In this document: piece by piece, positions 1-7,229 of the stretch
How the letters are laid out: each line of letters begins with the position of its first letter
Numbering within the stretch: the first letter of the stretch is position 1
NCBI RefSeq assembly: GCF_947500265.1
Contig: NZ_CANMRN010000007.1
Span: forward strand, 94,627-158,626
Direction of reading: 5' to 3'
Length of the DNA stretch: 64,000 nucleotides
Origin: an uncultured Psychrobacter sp.
GTDB lineage: Bacteria > Pseudomonadota > Gammaproteobacteria > Pseudomonadales > Moraxellaceae
Position numbers and translations under genes: made by a program
The notes under the pieces: model-generated
What the model was told of the DNA's origin: nothing
The model's database searches: none
What the model saw: the letters and a program-made list of their open reading frames with translations, nothing else

Positions 1-476
1 AGCTTTGGCTTATGAATTAATGCACGGGCAATCATCAAACGGCGTTTCATACCACCAGATAGCTCACGTGATTTACTGTCGCGTTTATCCCATAGTCCTA
101 GCGCGGTTAACAGTCTCTTTGCTCGTGGTTTGGCTTCTTTTGCAGGAATACCAAAATAACCCGCTTGCGTAATCAGGATATCTTCGACTTTTTCGAACAT
201 ATTAAAGTTAAATTCTTGCGGTACAACGCCAAGGTATTGCTTGGCAATCGAAGGGTTCTCTAATAGGTCTGTGCCGAAAATATGGACGCTACCAGTGGTT
301 GGCTTAAACAATGAGCTAATAATACCAATCATGGTAGATTTGCCTGCGCCGTTTGGCCCGAGTAACGCAAAGAAACCACCTTGTGGTACTGTTAGATCAA
401 CCCCTTTTAATGCCGAAAACCCATTATCGTAGGTCTTGGATAGGTTTTTTATGGAGAGTGCTGGTGCATCAGACAT
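1..476 (-). CDS. ABC transporter ATP-binding protein (partial, YadG-like)
   Basis: N-terminal part of an ABC ATPase reading leftwards from an ATG at 476; the C-terminal end lies outside the window. The translation begins MSDAPALSIKNLSKTYDNG and shows a Walker A (GPNGAGKST) about 40 residues in, a Q-loop region (VVPQEFNFN) and the signature LSGGMKRR. The spacing fits ABC-2-type drug/polysaccharide exporters such as YadG, which pair with a separate membrane permease; here that gene would lie to the left. It would supply ATP hydrolysis at the inner membrane. The substrate cannot be told from this piece. Confidence 0.88.
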   Translation of the reverse strand, partial: MSDAPALSIKNLSKTYDNGFSALKGVDLTVPQGGFFALLGPNGAGKSTMIGIISSLFKPTTGSVHIFGTDLLENPSIAKQYLGVVPQEFNFNMFEKVEDILITQAGYFGIPAKEAKPRAKRLLTALGLWDKRDSKSRELSGGMKRRLMIARALIHKPK

Positions 477-533
477 GAAGACCTCTTTATTTGTTATCAA
501 TTTATATAAAATGCGATTTTAGAATAATAGGCC

Positions 534-593
534 GTGTTGAACATTCGACTATCATTATCATATAGGCAAAAGCCGTATAAGAATGTTCAACAC
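534..593. repeat. 13-bp inverted repeat with nested hairpin
   Basis: GTGTTGAACATTC (534-546) is matched perfectly by GAATGTTCAACAC (581-593). The 34-base loop contains a second hairpin around GGC-AAAA-GCC. No T-run follows on either strand, so it is not a simple terminator. It could be a cruciform, an RNA processing element or a relict palindromic mobile repeat. Confidence 0.75.
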
Positions 594-715
594 ACTCTAC
601 TATCTAAAGGTGACAATGTACGGTAATAAACGAACTAATCTCATAAAATGAGGCTACTCGTGGCGAATTTCAACTGCCTTATATTCGAAGTACCATATTA
701 ATAATACTCATCATG

Positions 716-751
716 AAAAAGCGCCTATCTCATCACTGAAATAGGCGCTTT
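716..751 (-). terminator. Rho-independent terminator after the cytochrome gene
   Basis: Stem GCGCCTAT (721-728) / ATAGGCGC (741-748). On the minus strand it is followed by a run of five T, as expected for termination of the cytochrome transcript ending at 794. Confidence 0.8.
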
Positions 752-793
752 ATAGATAACTATCGTAAAAGCTTGGAAGGTAATCAACAAAGA

Positions 794-1453
794 TTAGCTT
801 GCTTCTGCGACCATATAATCTACGGCATTTTGAACTTCTTCATCAGGAATATCCGCGCCACCTTTTGCAGGCATCGCATTGAAACCGTTGATAGCATGGG
901 TATATAGCGTATCTTTACCTTTTGCGATACGTGGGCCCCAAGCGCCAGCATCACCAAAGATAGGAGAGCCTAGCAAGCCTGCAGTATGACAAGTATGACA
1001 TACAGCATTATATACCGCTTTACCGTCACGAGGACCGTCGCCAGCAGCTGGGCCAGATGAGCGTGCCGTTACATCACAAGCTTCACCGTCTTCAAAACAG
1101 ATATTGGCAACAGGCTGGATACGCGCAATCAGATTAGGATACAAAGCAATTAGCTTCTGTACTTGCGGCGTATCTTGTGGAATTGGCTCTTCATCAGCGG
1201 CAGGCGCTGCAGCAGCAGTTTCTTCGCCTTCTGCTGCTGCAGCGGCTTCGTCAGTAGGCGCAGCACCATCTGTCGTATCTGCAGCAGCTTGGGTATCGTC
1301 ACCTAGCGTTTCAGGAGCAGCTTCTACGACCTCTTGGCCTTCTGCTACGTCTGATGCAGTTACAGGAGTGTCTACAACATCTTCAGCTTGGCTCACCGCG
1401 ATACTAGCGATTCCTAGAATGGCAGCTGCCGATAACATAACTACTTTTCTCAT
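794..1453 (-). CDS. Secreted cytochrome c5-like protein
   Basis: A 219-residue periplasmic c-type cytochrome for electron transfer. Residues 1-23 form a Sec signal peptide ending SQA. Residues 24-95 are a low-complexity Ala/Glu/Asp/Thr spacer. The C-terminal haem domain has the CHTCH haem-binding motif (Cys152, Cys155, His156) and a likely axial Met in FNAMPAKGG near residue 194, as in the cytochrome c5 (CycB/CccA-like) family. Two further cysteines (119 and 126) precede the haem site. The long acidic spacer is unusual for c5 proteins and suggests a tethered or crowded-envelope carrier. The partner oxidase or dehydrogenase is unknown. Confidence 0.88.
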   Translation of the reverse strand: MRKVVMLSAAAILGIASIAVSQAEDVVDTPVTASDVAEGQEVVEAAPETLGDDTQAAADTTDGAAPTDEAAAAAEGEETAAAAPAADEEPIPQDTPQVQKLIALYPNLIARIQPVANICFEDGEACDVTARSSGPAAGDGPRDGKAVYNAVCHTCHTAGLLGSPIFGDAGAWGPRIAKGKDTLYTHAINGFNAMPAKGGADIPDEEVQNAVDYMVAEAS

Positions 1454-1805
1454 TCGTCACGTTCTCTTATTACGTATACAAGGACTAGCACGGCTCGGAC
1501 ATTCTGTCTGTCCTCCTTTGACGACCTCTAAGTCTTCAATAGCAGACAGCCATCCCGCGTGCCAGCGCACTTGCAATCGGTGATTATAAATATGAATTCT
1601 CCCCAACATTATAAGGGAAAAGGCAGGTAAATTGCCATGCTTGTTTAATGACTTGGCTGTTTTTTCTTAAAAAACCTCAATCGCGACTGTCATTTATTGG
1701 CTTTATGCTTTTTATTTGTTAGACTAAGCGGTCTTTATTTCTAGACACCTTATGCTAATTATCATGCGTATCTAAGCGTGACAGTCAGACATATCGTTAT
1801 CATAT
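1454..1805. other. Intergenic region between cytochrome gene and tRNA-Arg
   Basis: Contains the leftward promoter region of the cytochrome gene and the rightward promoter region of the tRNA. No further gene or convincing structured element was recognised. Confidence 0.5.
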
Positions 1806-1882
1806 GCGCTCGTAGCTCAGTTGGATAGAGTATCGGTCTCCGAAGCCGAGGGTCGTGGGTTCGATTCCCGCCGAGCGCACCA
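1806..1882 (+). tRNA. tRNA-Arg (anticodon CCG)
   Basis: A 77-nt tRNA with encoded CCA. The acceptor stem GCGCTCG (1806-1812) pairs with CGAGCGC (1872-1878), followed by A and CCA. The anticodon loop CTCCGAA places CCG at positions 34-36, reading the Arg codon CGG. The T loop is TTCGATT. Its 3' end (1866-1882) is part of the duplicated attachment core of the adjacent integrated element, so the tRNA stays intact after integration. Confidence 0.96.
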
Positions 1883-1884
1883 AT
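1866..1884 (+). repeat. attL core of integrated element (tRNA-Arg 3' end)
   Basis: TCCCGCCGAGCGCACCAAT, 19 bp, covers the T-arm/acceptor 3' part of the tRNA plus two bases. An identical copy lies at 20487-20505. The integrase gene follows directly, the classical arrangement for P4-type tRNA-targeting elements. Confidence 0.9.
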
Positions 1885-1991
1885 CATCGTATTTCACCCT
1901 TCCCTAACATTACCTAAAACCTTTACAACCCTCTAATATCAAGATATTAAGTCTTTTAACATTACTTGCCATTACCTAGCAGCACCTATAG

Positions 1992-2016
1992 AATGTTGTT
2001 AAATTTGTTGTTAAAA
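1992..2016 (+). repeat. 25-bp direct repeat, left copy (putative integrase arm site)
   Basis: A perfect 25-bp repeat of 20405-20429. It is itself two tandem versions of TGTTGTTAAA spaced 12 bp. Inverted partial versions (TTTTAACA at 1954-1961 and TTTAACA near 2019) flank it. Its position just inside attL, in the int leader, with a twin just inside attR, fits arm-type binding sites for the integrase. Confidence 0.7.
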
Positions 2017-2046
2017 CATTTAACATTTTTTACGGGTTCCCTGAAT

Positions 2047-3504
2047 ATGAGAAAAGACTATCTACTAACTGACAATGGCGTAAAGTCCATAGCTAAGCAG
2101 TCAGCACCTGACAAAGTCACTCGTCACAGTGATGGTAATAGCTTATCTCTAATACAACATCCTAATGGCTCACTATTTTGGCAAATGTCATACCGCTATC
2201 AATCGGATAAAGATATTAAGCCCAAACAAAAAACCTACCAGATCGGTATCTATAAATCATCAAAGCAAATGATCGATTCATCATTCAAGCCTCAAGTATC
2301 GCTAAAGCAAGCGCGTATCGAACGTGATAAGGCAAAAGCATTATTGGCTGGCGGTATCGACCCAACCGAACACAAAAGCGTTGAGAAGAACAACTTTGAA
2401 CAAAAGGACTTATTTAACGTCATTGCTAAAAGCTATCTTGATGAAAAATCCAAAACCACTGTAAAGAACGTGCAAAAGCTGCAAGGGTTCTTAGACAACC
2501 ACATATTAAAACATCTAGGTGACTATCCTATTGGTACCATCACCGCGCAAGATATTATTAAAACAGGGCTTGCCATTCAAGCCACCTTTGAGCAGCAAGG
2601 CAAACACACCTCAGAGACCGCGCATAAATGTATGGGGTTGATTAGCGCCATCTTTGAGTATGCTATTAACACTTTAGGCTATGATATTACCAATATTGCT
2701 ATTGGACGTAATAAGGCTCTTAGACCGCATAGAGCCGAACGTATGAAAGCGGTAGAGCAGCACCAATTCCCCGACCTACTCCGCAATATTGATCAGTACA
2801 TTAATAACCACCCAAACGCTCATGAGCAGACCGTAGCGGGTTTACAGCTGATGACGCTGTGCTTTGTGCGTACCAAAGAGCTAAGGCACTTTGAATGGTC
2901 AGAGATTGATTATCATAAAAGCGTATGGCGTATTCCAGCGCATAAGATGAAAATGCGCCAAGACCATATTATTCCGCTGTCACCGCAAGCAATGGCTATC
3001 ATTGAACGTATGCGTCCCTTAACAGAGCAGACAGGCTATGTGTTCTATAACTTTGAATCAAACAAAACCTATAGTGAAGCATGGTTTAATCAGGCACTAC
3101 AGCGCATGGGCTATACAGGTGACCCCTACCCTAAAATGACGGGGCACGGCTTTAGGCAGCTTGCCAGCACAGGACTGTATGAGCTGCAATTTCGTGAAAG
3201 CCTCATAGAGATACAACTTGCCCACTTAGAGCAATCGAGCGTGAGAAGGCGCTACGACTTATCAGAGCATTTAGCCGAGCGCCAAATGATGATGCACCGC
3301 TGGGCGAACTATCTCGATGACTTACGCGCGGGCAAGGCGGTCAGCTTTGATTTGTTGACTCCTGATGAACTCACTAAAGAAATGGAAAGCCGTAATGAGC
3401 AAACGACTGATATAGCACTGCATGACAAGGACATACTGATAAAGAGCTTGCAGGCACAAGGCGTATCGCAAGAAGTACTAGCCAAACTTGCTGAACAACT
3501 TTAA
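2047..3504 (+). CDS. int: P4-type tyrosine integrase
   Basis: Site-specific recombinase that integrates the element at tRNA-Arg. An N-terminal DUF4102-like domain is followed by a SAM-like core-binding domain and a catalytic domain with Arg in CFVRTKELRHFEWSEID, the HGFRQ box (HxxR) and the nucleophile region RRRYDLSEHLAE. An upstream ATG at 1966 is in frame, but that extension would run through the 25-bp repeat, so the ATG at 2047 (MRKDYLLTDNG) is preferred; it gives 485 residues, longer than the typical 400-430 because of a C-terminal tail. It lies 164 bp from the tRNA in the same direction. The recombination directionality factor is probably the AlpA-like protein downstream. Confidence 0.93.
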   Translation: MRKDYLLTDNGVKSIAKQSAPDKVTRHSDGNSLSLIQHPNGSLFWQMSYRYQSDKDIKPKQKTYQIGIYKSSKQMIDSSFKPQVSLKQARIERDKAKALLAGGIDPTEHKSVEKNNFEQKDLFNVIAKSYLDEKSKTTVKNVQKLQGFLDNHILKHLGDYPIGTITAQDIIKTGLAIQATFEQQGKHTSETAHKCMGLISAIFEYAINTLGYDITNIAIGRNKALRPHRAERMKAVEQHQFPDLLRNIDQYINNHPNAHEQTVAGLQLMTLCFVRTKELRHFEWSEIDYHKSVWRIPAHKMKMRQDHIIPLSPQAMAIIERMRPLTEQTGYVFYNFESNKTYSEAWFNQALQRMGYTGDPYPKMTGHGFRQLASTGLYELQFRESLIEIQLAHLEQSSVRRRYDLSEHLAERQMMMHRWANYLDDLRAGKAVSFDLLTPDELTKEMESRNEQTTDIALHDKDILIKSLQAQGVSQEVLAKLAEQL

Positions 3505-3664
3505 CACCACTACCTTACTAGTTATTTTCAGCATTGGGCTGGCAAGCCAAACTTGATAGCGCTAATCGCTGTCATCACTGATTGCAAGGCTAGGATTAAT
3601 TACCCGAACGACAGCCACCGCACCCTTAGCTGTCAACGCCTTGCTCCTTTTTTGATTTAAGGGT

Positions 3665-4990
3665 GTGAGGGTGCGAACTGTGAATATATTACTCAAGGAG
3701 TTTCTAACATTTGAGGAAGTAGGTAAGTATTTAGAGCAGCATGGATTTTCTTATAATGAACAAATAGAAGAAGATTATTACAAGCTAAAGACTTTCATAT
3801 TAGATCTTTATAACGAAAAAAAGCTCAACCCTGTTTTTCATTATGATGGTATGAGTCATGTAAGTGTTGTAGACGCTTATGAAGATGAAGATGCTTATGA
3901 AGATGAAGATGGAGATGCTTATGAAGATGAAGATGAAGATAATATCGTTTTAAGTGCTCATTATAAATCAGAAAATGGTTACTTCTTTATACATAATAGA
4001 CAGTTTTATGATCTTCTCAATAATGCAAAAATTCCAATTGATGAAAATATGTGTTTACAAAACTATGTAAAATTTAAAAAACATCCTATCTATAACATAG
4101 ATGAAGAGAAAGAAGTGACTTTTAAAACTGTACATTTACATAAACCTAGTGAACAGAAAATGCTAGATATACATGGTTTGAGATATCCCAAAGTTGATTT
4201 AGATAAGCTGTTTAGACCAACAACCCAAATTTCTAGCTCAAAGATAAATAACGATAACCGATTTAAAGAACTTGTGTTAAAGAAAGAACACTTAGGTGAA
4301 CATCAAAAACTACTTATTACTTATGCTTTGTTCACACCGAGACAAATAGCTTGCCTGCTTACTGATTACAACCCAGCATATAACCATAATGATGATTTTT
4401 ATAATGCGCGTTTGGATATGGTAGAAAATGCTGTACAGGTTGACACTTTAATTCCTATTAATAATGAAGAACAGATAATAGCTAAAAAGGTCAAAGAATG
4501 GCTTGCTCATCATAACTTTATCTTTGAGGGTTTTAACGATGATCTGCACATTGATATTGATGATTTAGATAATCTAGCAATAGATTACCTAAAGCGTATA
4601 GCTGAACTCGAACAAGAAATAGAAGACGCAAAAAATACTGGTGGTTTCTCAATAGGAACGCCTACAGTAGCGCATGGTGAATCTAAGACCAATGAGCAGT
4701 TAGTCAATGAATTGGCAGCCGCTAACAACCAAATAGCTAAACTCAAAAGCCAATTAGAACAATCTACGACTGATAAACGTTCTTATACGACTCCAGCCAT
4801 GAAAATCATGAATAAAGTTATTACCGAATTTTGGCTTGATTACAATCCTAATCAATCAGCACCAAAGCAAGAGATTATTGTCAGATGGATAACAGGTAAC
4901 TTTAATGATGTATCAAAAGCTTTAGCATTAAATATTGATAAAGTTTGCCGTCATAGCGAAGCAAGAAGCGGAGGAAAATATAAAAGATAG
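3665..4990 (+). CDS. Hypothetical protein with acidic tandem repeat and coiled coil
   Basis: 441 residues, function not recognised. It opens with a GTG at 3665; no ATG is available before 3849 and no good ribosome-binding site is visible, so the start is uncertain. Near residue 70 is a tandem acidic repeat (AYEDED units) encoded by near-identical copies of GCTTATGAAGATGAAGAT. Residues ~310-365 are predicted coiled coil, with two Leu/Glu/Lys-rich segments. The basic C-terminal ~65 residues (PAMKIMNKVITEFWLDYN... RHSEARSGGKYKR) look like a compact helical module that could bind DNA. It lies between int and alpA. The gene is visibly more AT-rich than int. Confidence 0.75.
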   Translation: MRVRTVNILLKEFLTFEEVGKYLEQHGFSYNEQIEEDYYKLKTFILDLYNEKKLNPVFHYDGMSHVSVVDAYEDEDAYEDEDGDAYEDEDEDNIVLSAHYKSENGYFFIHNRQFYDLLNNAKIPIDENMCLQNYVKFKKHPIYNIDEEKEVTFKTVHLHKPSEQKMLDIHGLRYPKVDLDKLFRPTTQISSSKINNDNRFKELVLKKEHLGEHQKLLITYALFTPRQIACLLTDYNPAYNHNDDFYNARLDMVENAVQVDTLIPINNEEQIIAKKVKEWLAHHNFIFEGFNDDLHIDIDDLDNLAIDYLKRIAELEQEIEDAKNTGGFSIGTPTVAHGESKTNEQLVNELAAANNQIAKLKSQLEQSTTDKRSYTTPAMKIMNKVITEFWLDYNPNQSAPKQEIIVRWITGNFNDVSKALALNIDKVCRHSEARSGGKYKR

Positions 4991-5017
4991 GCGTATTTTA
5001 AAATCATTGCTATAACA

Positions 5018-5062
5018 GCTATCAGCCCTTGTCTATCAAGGGTTTTTTATTGCCCTGATAGC
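5018..5062 (+). terminator. Terminator nested in an inverted repeat upstream of alpA
   Basis: CCCTTG (5026-5031) and CAAGGG (5037-5042) form a hairpin followed by six T, ending the upstream gene. It is bracketed by outer arms GCTATCAG (5018-5025) and CTGATAGC (5055-5062), so the region could fold in two ways. Confidence 0.75.
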
Positions 5063-5183
5063 AATATTATTGCCATAACATCATATCAAAAGTGCTTGCA
5101 TGATAGCCGATATCACCCCGTAACATTCACTTCATAGCAGGGCATTACCGCCCATTCCTCTAACAGCTATGGAATGAATTATT

Positions 5184-5486
5184 ATGACCTTAATTGATCA
5201 ATATCTAAGAATGACAGATCTTGCCAATCAACCTGAGCGTAAAGCCAAAACTTATACCACTAAATTAGGCCAACAGCGCACCGTCACTGCCAAAGCCGCC
5301 ACACGCGGTATCACAGGCTTTAGTGTTAAGCACATCTACCATTTAATCAACCAAAATAAATTCCCAGCACCCGTAAAAATTGGGCGGGCTAGTTTATGGC
5401 GCTTGTCTGAAATCAATAGCTGGCTAGATAGTCGTGCCCAGCCGTCAGAAGACTATACCACCGCTAATGCACAAGAGGGGGTTTGA
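5184..5486 (+). CDS. AlpA-like HTH regulator
   Basis: 100 residues. The C-terminal half (GFSVKHIYHLINQNKFPAPVKIG...SLWRLSEINSWLDSR) matches the AlpA/excisionase-like winged helix found in P4-type satellites and prophages, where it activates int or acts in excision. The N-terminal ~40 residues carry a basic KTYTTKLGQQRTV stretch. It opens a tight rightward gene cluster (5184-8608). Copies of TGATAGC at 5056 and 5101 and the inverted copy GCTATCA at 5018 lie in its promoter region and are candidate operator sites. Confidence 0.85.
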   Translation: MTLIDQYLRMTDLANQPERKAKTYTTKLGQQRTVTAKAATRGITGFSVKHIYHLINQNKFPAPVKIGRASLWRLSEINSWLDSRAQPSEDYTTANAQEGV

Positions 5487-5487
5487 C

Positions 5488-5769
5488 ATGACAACTTCAG
5501 CCGCTGCCCCAGTGACCAACGAGCCAGTACCTAAGACCCAAATAGAGATAATCAGAGCGCATTTAATGACAGGCGCGACTATCACTATATGGGACTCTAT
5601 CAGCCTTTATAAAATTACAAGTTTAGCCCCTCGCATACATGAATTGCGAGCGGAAGGTATGTTCATTCAAAGTGAAATGGTCAAGCATAACAATAAGTGG
5701 TTTGCCGTCTATTGGCTCGATGAGCAAACATTGCTTGGAAGCGAACTATCTACCAAGGAGGCGAATTAA
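5488..5769 (+). CDS. Small winged-helix-like protein
   Basis: 93 residues. The ATG at 5488 is chosen because AGAGGGGG sits just upstream; an in-frame ATG at 5434 lies inside alpA without such a site. Residues ~17-75 (TQIEIIRAHLMTGATITIWD... APRIHELRAEGMFIQSE) have the pattern of phage-type winged-helix domains: a 'resistance-to-start' helix, the variable TITIWD turn, then a recognition helix RIHELRAEG. The role is probably DNA binding in the element's control or replication. The stop is directly adjacent to the next ATG. Confidence 0.7.
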   Translation: MTTSAAAPVTNEPVPKTQIEIIRAHLMTGATITIWDSISLYKITSLAPRIHELRAEGMFIQSEMVKHNNKWFAVYWLDEQTLLGSELSTKEAN

Positions 5770-6057
5770 ATGCACAATCATCCTAGTGTATCAATCGACA
5801 CCCCAGACAGCCGCCTAGTGACTGTGGATAGTATCTACTTACGCCTCATGAATGATCGTGTACAAGATATCTGTATTAATACTGAGCACTTGGCCACCGC
5901 GCTAGACGCTATCAAAACAAAAGACCACGTTAGCCAAGGCATTCTTGTGGCGGTAAAATCTGCTCTTTATGCCAATAGCGAGCTGGCAAGTATTGTCAGT
6001 GGAATGTTTTGTGACTACGCATTGCCATACCAAGTGGAGGTATCAAGCGATGAGTAA
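5770..6057 (+). CDS. Small hypothetical protein of the replication cluster
   Basis: 95 residues starting with the ATG immediately after the previous stop, with AAGGAGGCG as a strong ribosome-binding site. No family recognised. Composition is ordinary and soluble with an acidic C-terminus (VEVSSDE). Translational coupling to its neighbours suggests a role in element maintenance. Confidence 0.6.
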   Translation: MHNHPSVSIDTPDSRLVTVDSIYLRLMNDRVQDICINTEHLATALDAIKTKDHVSQGILVAVKSALYANSELASIVSGMFCDYALPYQVEVSSDE

Positions 6058-6265
6058 TAATGATATCAAAACCGACCTAAAGCCCCACCATACGCCAGTC
6101 AATGAGCCGCAATCTGACAAGCATGCCTTACTACTAAGACTTAGTATATACATGGCATGGATGGGTATCTTCAGCCTGCTGATATCTTTAGTTGCTCACA
6201 CACAATTAAATAGCAAATCGTCTGTAACCGACACTAACAATAGTACGGTAAGAGAGGACGGATGA
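6050..6265 (+). CDS. Small single-span membrane protein
   Basis: 71 residues. The ATG at 6050 overlaps the stop of the preceding gene by 8 bases; the in-frame ATG at 5969 lies deep inside that gene and is unlikely. A hydrophobic segment (residues ~25-47, LLLRLSIYMAWMGIFSLLIS) predicts one membrane span with a short polar tail. Small membrane proteins are common in phage and satellite early regions, but no family was recognised. Confidence 0.6.
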   Translation: MSNNDIKTDLKPHHTPVNEPQSDKHALLLRLSIYMAWMGIFSLLISLVAHTQLNSKSSVTDTNNSTVREDG

Positions 6266-6429
6266 TAGATAACCAACGAAGAGTCGTTCAAGAAAAAGCC
6301 CGCCGGATCGGGGCGGGCCTATCTAATTTCTTATCTAACTATATGCTGGCAGGTAATATTCAACTAACTAAGTTAGCTAATATTAGTAATAGCATATTAC
6401 GCGCCAGCGATGTTATAGGAGGTGGGTGA
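6262..6429 (+). CDS. 55-residue ORF coupled by ATGA overlaps
   Basis: A short gene from ATG 6262, overlapping the previous stop as ATGA, to TGA 6427-6429, which overlaps the next ATG. The product begins MIDNQRRVVQEKARRIGAG and ends DVIGGG. It fills what would otherwise be a 160-bp hole in a continuous chain of overlapping genes, with AGAGAGGACGG upstream as ribosome-binding site. Arg-rich N-terminal half; no family recognised. The chain of overlaps is the main argument that it is real. Confidence 0.6.
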   Translation: MIDNQRRVVQEKARRIGAGLSNFLSNYMLAGNIQLTKLANISNSILRASDVIGGG

Positions 6430-7229
6430 TGCACTACTATAGTTTTAATATAGCAGATTATAAGAAAGACACAGACTACTTAAAGCCTATAGAGCATTAT
6501 ATTTATCGTTCATTAATAGATCGCTACTACTTGGATGAAATACCAATACCCAAAAGAACCCAACCGCTTTTGCGTAGGTTAAAACTAGAATCTGAAGTCG
6601 AGATTGAAGCGCTTAATTTCGTACTGAATGAGTTTTTTACGCTAGAAGACGATGGATATCATCATAGCCGTATTGATAATGAAATCGCAAAGTATCAGGC
6701 GAATGCTGAAAAGAACCGTGAAAATGGTAAGAAAGGAGGCAGACCGCCTAAGAATAAACCAAAAAAAACCCAGTCGGTTAGCAGTGAGTTAGCAGTGGAA
6801 AGCGAATTAAAGCCTAACCAAGAACCATTAACTACTAACCAAGAACCATTAACTAACTTACCTTTTGATGATTTTTGGAATGCATATGACTATAAAAAAG
6901 GAGGTTTAGCAAAACCAGAAGCTAAATGGCTATCTCTTGGTATTGAGACACAAAAGCTAATCATGGCTCATGTTCCAAGCTATGTTAAGTCAACACCTAA
7001 TAAAAGTTATCGCAAATACCCTATGACCTACTTAAATAACGAAAGCTGGCTTGACGAGATAACAGACTCGGACATAAGTAGCAATTATGCAGAGCAAAGT
7101 AGCAGCGCCCGTCCTCATAGCAACCGTAGTGACTCGTTCGACTCTCAGCCACAGGTCAAGACATTGAGCCATGAGGAACAGATAGCAGCAAATAAAATCA
7201 ACATGGAAAAGGCGGGGCTAAAAGTATGA
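6429..7229 (+). CDS. YdaU-like (DUF1376) phage replication protein
   Basis: 267 residues. The N-terminal ~85 residues (MHYYSFNIADYKKDTDYLKPIEHYIYRS opening, split here only for recognition) are the DUF1376/YdaU domain, typical of genes beside phage DnaB- or DnaC-type helicases and thought to act in replication initiation or helicase loading. A lysine-rich linker (KKGGRPPKNKPKK) and a repeated EPLTTNQEPLT stretch lead to a C-terminal domain resembling phage replication-protein tails. Start ATG 6429 follows AGGAGGTGGG. The last bases overlap the helicase start (ATGA, 7226-7229). Confidence 0.85.
   Translation: MHYYSFNIADYKKDTDYLKPIEHYIYRSLIDRYYLDEIPIPKRTQPLLRRLKLESEVEIEALNFVLNEFFTLEDDGYHHSRIDNEIAKYQANAEKNRENGKKGGRPPKNKPKKTQSVSSELAVESELKPNQEPLTTNQEPLTNLPFDDFWNAYDYKKGGLAKPEAKWLSLGIETQKLIMAHVPSYVKSTPNKSYRKYPMTYLNNESWLDEITDSDISSNYAEQSSSARPHSNRSDSFDSQPQVKTLSHEEQIAANKINMEKAGLKV

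Larger units (their letters stand above)
477..793. other. Intergenic region with long inverted repeat
   Basis: Gap between the ABC ATPase and cytochrome genes, both read leftwards. It holds the ABC gene's promoter region, the 534-593 inverted repeat and the 716-751 terminator, listed separately. No coding potential was seen. Confidence 0.6.

Noticed and set aside
1104..1583. Ser/Ala-rich 159-residue ORF on the plus strand
   Set aside because: Antisense shadow of the Ala/Glu-rich spacer in the cytochrome gene.
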